Shown: positions 6,722 to 9,298 of the stretch, piece by piece
How positions within the stretch are numbered: position 1 is the first letter of the stretch
How the letters are laid out: each line of letters starts with the position of its first letter
NCBI GenBank assembly: GCA_035762565.1
Contig: DASTOJ010000099.1
Span: forward strand, 1 to 9,298
Length of the DNA stretch: 9,298 nucleotides
Direction: 5' to 3'
Source: AR5 sp035762565
Lineage (GTDB): Bacteria > Methylomirabilota > Methylomirabilia > Rokubacteriales > CSP1-6
Notes under the pieces: generated by a model
What the model was told of the DNA's origin: nothing
Databases searched by the model: none
The model's input: only the letters and a program-made list of their open reading frames with translations
Position numbers and translations under genes: made by a program

Positions 6722-7747
6722 TCAGGCTGCGGCGTAGCGGCCCCGCACGTTCGGCAGCAGGTATTCGTCGAACGTGCGCCGGAGGTCGTACGCCGGCCGG
6801 AAGCCCCAGTCCCGGCGCGCGCACGCGTCGTCCACGTCCTCCGGCCAGGAGTCGACGATGGCCTGACGGCGCGGATCGGGCGCGAACGTGATCCGCGCGC
6901 CGGGAAACGCCCGGCCCACGAGGCTGGCCAGCGCCCCGGCGGTCGCGCTGAATCCCGTGACGTTGTACACCGCGTTCGTCAGGGACACGGCGGGCGTCCG
7001 CTGGAGGGTGAGCAGCGCGTCGATCGCGTCCGGCATCGCCATGAACGGGATCCGCGTGTCGGCGCGCACGAAGCACACGTAGGGCCGCCCTTGCGCGGCG
7101 GCGTGGATCATCTCGGGCGCGTAGTCGCTTGTACCACCGCTCGGGACGGTGAACGCCGAGATGAGGCCGGGGAAGCGGAGGGCGCGGAAGTCGACGCCGC
7201 TCGGCCCAGCCTGGGGCGCGAGCTGGCGATAGTGCCGGGCGAAGTACCGGCCCAGATGCTCGCCGTAGAGCTTGTTGCAGCCGTACATCGTCACCGGCGC
7301 CATCCACTCGTGTTCGGTGACCCGGCCCGCCGCGCGCTTGGCGGACGGGTCGGGCAGCCCATAGACGGCGATCGAGCTGGGAAACAGGAACGTCACCGGC
7401 CCGCCGCGCGCCCGCGCCTCGTCGACGGCGAGTCGGAGCAGGTTCAGCGTCCCGTCCACGTTCACCTCGTGCGCGGTCTCGGGCACGAACTCGGCCCGGG
7501 TCGACAGCAGCGCGGCGAGATGGAAGATCGTGGCGATCTCGAACTCGCTCGTGAGCCGGTCGAGCAGCCGGCGGTCGAGGATGTCGCCGACTCGCACCGC
7601 CGCGCAGCGCCGCGCGAGGTCGGCATCGAGCGGTCGAACGTCGAGGGCGACGACGTCGACGTCGCCGGTCTCGGCGAGCCGATGGACGAGGGCGTGCCCC
7701 ATCTCGCCGCCCGCTCCCGTCACCAGAGCCGCCGGCCTGCGCGTCAT
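6722..7747 (-). CDS. tdh: L-threonine 3-dehydrogenase, SDR (epimerase-like) type
   Basis: This enzyme oxidises L-threonine with NAD+ to 2-amino-3-ketobutyrate. The 341-residue protein is an extended short-chain dehydrogenase, not the zinc-dependent medium-chain Tdh of E. coli. The Rossmann nucleotide motif is TGAGGEMG at 10-17; DILD (55-58) and FHLAALLS (75-82) follow. The catalytic region has PSSIAVYG (123-130) and YGCNK, with Tyr155 and Lys159 of YxxxK. Features that single out this threonine dehydrogenase from sugar epimerases are RFPGLIS (191-197), GGTSDYAPEM (204-213), YNVTGFSATAG (261-271) and RQAIVDSWPEDVDD with DWGFRPAYDL near the C-terminus. The start follows GAGGG at 7756-7760, which overlaps the stop codon of the upstream eRF1-like gene. 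Kbl follows directly and takes its product, which confirms the assignment. Confidence 0.94.
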   Translation of the reverse strand: MTRRPAALVTGAGGEMGHALVHRLAETGDVDVVALDVRPLDADLARRCAAVRVGDILDRRLLDRLTSEFEIATIFHLAALLSTRAEFVPETAHEVNVDGTLNLLRLAVDEARARGGPVTFLFPSSIAVYGLPDPSAKRAAGRVTEHEWMAPVTMYGCNKLYGEHLGRYFARHYRQLAPQAGPSGVDFRALRFPGLISAFTVPSGGTSDYAPEMIHAAAQGRPYVCFVRADTRIPFMAMPDAIDALLTLQRTPAVSLTNAVYNVTGFSATAGALASLVGRAFPGARITFAPDPRRQAIVDSWPEDVDDACARRDWGFRPAYDLRRTFDEYLLPNVRGRYAAA

Positions 7748-7755
7748 CGCGGGCG

Positions 7756-7760
7756 CCCTC
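7756..7760 (-). promoter_or_regulatory. Shine-Dalgarno of tdh overlapping the upstream stop codon
   Basis: On the minus strand TGAGGG combines the TGA stop of the eRF1-like gene with GAGGG, 8 bases before the tdh ATG at 7747. This arrangement favours translational coupling of the two genes. Confidence 0.55.
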
Positions 7761-8928
7761 AGCGGACCGGATAGCGCAGGAGTGCGGCGACTCCACCCGC
7801 GCGCTCGAGGCCGGCGTGCGCCTCCACGCTCGCCGCGTCGCCGCCGGCGGCGAGCACGCGCTGGACCATCCCCTCGCCCAGCTCCATCAGACCCGTCGCC
7901 GCGCCGCACCGCCGGCACTCCCCACTGGCGTCGCGCTGGAGCGCCTGGCAGGCCGGGCATGCGCGCCCTTCCTCCTCGTAGCTCCGCAGGAGGTACAGAC
8001 GGTCCACGGCGCCGCGGTTGACGGCGTCGACCGTCGCATCGGCCCCGGCGGCGGCGTGGCCGCCACCCTCGGCATCGACCAGCACGGTGTCGAGTGCCGC
8101 GGCGAGGTCCCCGGCCCCCCGGTGGCGGATGACCGCGAGCGCGCGCTCGGCGAGCAGGCTCGAGGGCTCGTACCGCGCGGCCGACACCTCGCCGGCGATG
8201 CGTCCCGACAGCCGCGGCGACACGTGCGCCCGGAACACGGCGAGGTTCCGCGGCTCGCCCGCGAGGACGATGGCCCGGAGGCCGTGGTGGTCCACGAGGT
8301 CGGTGAGGGCGGCGGCGACCGCTTCGAAGTGCCGCGCGCGGTGCACGTGGATGTGTCGCTGGTAGCGAGACTGCAGGAGCAGCAGCCAGCCGCCACGACG
8401 ATGCTGACCGAGGGCATCGGCCGCCTCCAGCGTGACCTCGTCGCCTGGCCCTTGCTCGGTGACCGCGACCAAGCGGGCGCTCTCGCTGTCGACGAAGAGG
8501 ACGGCGGCTCGCGGCGCTCCGCCGAGCGCCGTGGCGAGCGGTCTCAGGCGCGGCGTGCTCGCCACGGTGAAGCTGTCGCTGAACGGCACGGCGACCGGCA
8601 GCACCTCGCGCAGGCGGCCCGGCCCGCCGGCGAACATGGCCACGCCCGCGATCTCCGGGTGGACCTCGTGGCCGACGAGCCGCTCACCTTCCGCGGCGAT
8701 CCAGGCAAGATCCGCCTCGAGCTGGCCGACGGACATCGCCGCCGCCTTGCGGATCTCGTTCTTCAGGAAGATGCGCACGCGCTCGCGCTGGTGCTCGTCG
8801 GACCAGCGCGTATCGAGATAGACGCTCACAATGGGCGCCGTGCCCGGCGTTGTGCGCGCCAGCGCCTGGAGCCTGGCCGTCACGTCGCCGGTGCGTGGTG
8901 CCACGGTACCGGCCGCGAGGTTGTCCAT
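7759..8928 (-). CDS. eRF1-like (baeRF/Vms1-type) release-factor-fold protein with zinc ribbon
   Basis: This 389-residue protein appears to belong to the bacterial archaeo-eukaryotic release factor (baeRF) group, relatives of eRF1 and of the ribosome-rescue hydrolase Vms1/ANKZF1. Residues 33-110 form an N-terminal domain (VSVYLDTRW, RIFLKNEIRKA). Residues 140-245 form the RNase-H-like eRF1 domain 2, with VLFVDSESARLV and AIVLAGEPRNLAVFRAHV. Residues about 250-389 form an L7Ae-like domain 3, with VDAVNRGAVDRLYLLR and a zinc ribbon CPAC (324-327) / CRRC (338-341). Where eRF1 has its GGQ loop, this protein has RRGGW then four leucines then QSRYQRH (residues 177-192); as I recall, relatives read GGWSQxRxQRH. 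A role in translation termination or clearing stalled ribosomes is inferred from the family. It leads a probable operon with tdh and kbl. The ATG at 8928 has a GAGAGGG site 5 bases upstream. Confidence 0.85.
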   Translation of the reverse strand: MDNLAAGTVAPRTGDVTARLQALARTTPGTAPIVSVYLDTRWSDEHQRERVRIFLKNEIRKAAAMSVGQLEADLAWIAAEGERLVGHEVHPEIAGVAMFAGGPGRLREVLPVAVPFSDSFTVASTPRLRPLATALGGAPRAAVLFVDSESARLVAVTEQGPGDEVTLEAADALGQHRRGGWLLLLQSRYQRHIHVHRARHFEAVAAALTDLVDHHGLRAIVLAGEPRNLAVFRAHVSPRLSGRIAGEVSAARYEPSSLLAERALAVIRHRGAGDLAAALDTVLVDAEGGGHAAAGADATVDAVNRGAVDRLYLLRSYEEEGRACPACQALQRDASGECRRCGAATGLMELGEGMVQRVLAAGGDAASVEAHAGLERAGGVAALLRYPVR

Positions 8929-8933
8929 CCGTT

Positions 8934-8940
8934 CCCTCTC
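8934..8940 (-). promoter_or_regulatory. Shine-Dalgarno of the eRF1-like gene
   Basis: GAGAGGG on the minus strand, 5 bases before the ATG at 8928, supporting that start. The promoter of the eRF1-like/tdh/kbl operon should lie just to the right, next to or inside the CarS remnant. Confidence 0.55.
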
Positions 8941-8971
8941 ACATCTCCCTCAGCAAGATCGAGACCGATTC

Positions 8972-9229
8972 GCCGCCGGCCAGGTCGGCGCGCTCGTCAC
9001 GACCCTGGTTCAGCACGGCTTCTTCAAGCGACGCCTCGGCATTGCGCCGGGGCGGCCGTGGCTGCCGTTCGATCAGTTCGACTTCGTGCTCGGGGCATTG
9101 AGCCTGGTGGCGCCCCGCCAAACGCTCACGGCGCGTGACCTCGCCGTGTTGCTCGTCCTGACGTTCGCGGGCCATATCGCCATCAGCCGTATGGCCTCCT
9201 GGCTCGGCCTCCGCGACGTGAAGTGGTGA
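8972..9229 (+). pseudogene. C-terminal remnant of a CDP-archaeol synthase (CarS/DUF46)-like gene
   Basis: The translation from about 8981 to the stop at 9229 matches the C-terminal half of CarS-family CTP:lipid cytidylyltransferases: FFKRRLGIAPGRPWLPFDQF, then DFVLGALSLV, a hydrophobic helix LAVLLVLTFAGHIAIS and the closing LGLRDVKW. CarS joins CTP to an ether-lipid glycerophosphate in archaea; bacterial members are mostly uncharacterised. The N-terminal half, with several membrane segments, is absent. No ATG lies between the start of the eRF1-like gene and the match; the frame only opens further by running antisense through that gene. The usual GD-x-x-x-S-x-x-KRR motif reads TTLVQHGFFKRR here, so the acidic residue and serine are lost. 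I therefore read it as a decayed fragment. A TTG at 8921 could in principle start a shortened protein. Confidence 0.65.
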
Positions 9230-9298
9230 AGACGCGCGTGGTCACTCCATCGGTGGGGCGACCAAGGGACATGCATGGCCGCGGCTTGCGCCGACCGC
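9230..9298. other. Right edge, unassigned
   Basis: These last 69 bases follow the CarS-like stop codon. The arms TGGTC and GACCA could form a short hairpin in the sequence just after the stop, without a T-run. I see no gene. Confidence 0.35.

Noticed and set aside
5233..6891. A 552-codon plus-strand open frame across kbl
   Set aside because: It lies opposite a full-length Kbl with the PLP lysine motif and shows no recognisable fold; it is a GC-driven shadow.
7748..7960. N-terminal extension of the threonine dehydrogenase to 7960
   Set aside because: It would overlap the end of the eRF1-like gene by about 200 bases. The Rossmann motif sits at residues 10-17 from the ATG at 7747, as expected for the family.
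7816..9138. A 440-codon plus-strand open frame across the eRF1-like gene
   Set aside because: It is antisense to a gene with clear eRF1-like domains and a zinc ribbon, and its translation has no recognisable domain.
9073..9276. A 67-codon minus-strand open frame at the right edge
   Set aside because: It is opposite the CarS-like sequence, whose C-terminal motifs are recognisable; the antisense product is not.

Overview
The window is very GC-rich (about 70% by eye) and densely coding. It looks like a chromosomal segment of a Gram-negative, probably soil or sediment bacterium. The Gram-negative reading rests on a Pal-type OmpA-domain lipoprotein. The extreme GC and the gene types would fit lineages such as Rokubacteria/Methylomirabilota or high-GC deltaproteobacteria, but this is inference: there is no rRNA or other marker to place it. 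I see no tRNA, rRNA, CRISPR array, transposase or phage gene.

Layout. Bases 1-206 hold no gene I can support. A Pal-like lipoprotein is encoded on the minus strand (207-782). A 292-base divergent spacer (783-1074) separates it from a plus-strand pair: a P2A-type (Ca2+-ATPase-like) cation pump (1075-3696) and a two-CBS-domain protein (3693-4112). The pair is joined by an ATGA stop/start overlap and the second gene has a strong Shine-Dalgarno. After a 100-base convergent gap, everything up to 8928 is on the minus strand. In order of transcription these are: an eRF1-like (baeRF/Vms1-type) protein with a zinc ribbon (8928-7759), an SDR-type L-threonine 3-dehydrogenase (7747-6722), glycine C-acetyltransferase Kbl (6696-5509), a 269-base gap, a triple-BON-domain protein (5239-4565) and a small membrane protein (4521-4213). 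At the right edge (8972-9229, plus strand) lies the C-terminal part of a CDP-archaeol synthase (CarS/DUF46)-like protein, which appears to be a decayed remnant.

How they work together. Tdh and Kbl form the complete two-step threonine-to-glycine route: threonine is oxidised to 2-amino-3-ketobutyrate, which is cleaved with CoA to glycine and acetyl-CoA. They follow the eRF1-like gene with gaps of only 11 and about 20 bases, and the Shine-Dalgarno of tdh overlaps the stop region of the eRF1-like gene, so the three probably form one translationally coupled operon. The pump and CBS protein likely form a second unit in which the CBS protein could sense adenine nucleotides, possibly for the pump. 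The BON protein and the small membrane protein may be a third, stress- or envelope-related unit.

The points most worth a second look are: the GGW-LLLL-Q sequence in the putative catalytic loop of the eRF1-like protein and its coupling to threonine catabolism; the overlapping ATPase-CBS pair; a histidine in membrane segment M8 of the pump where SERCA has a calcium-binding glutamate; and the CarS remnant. I found no convincing wholly new system.
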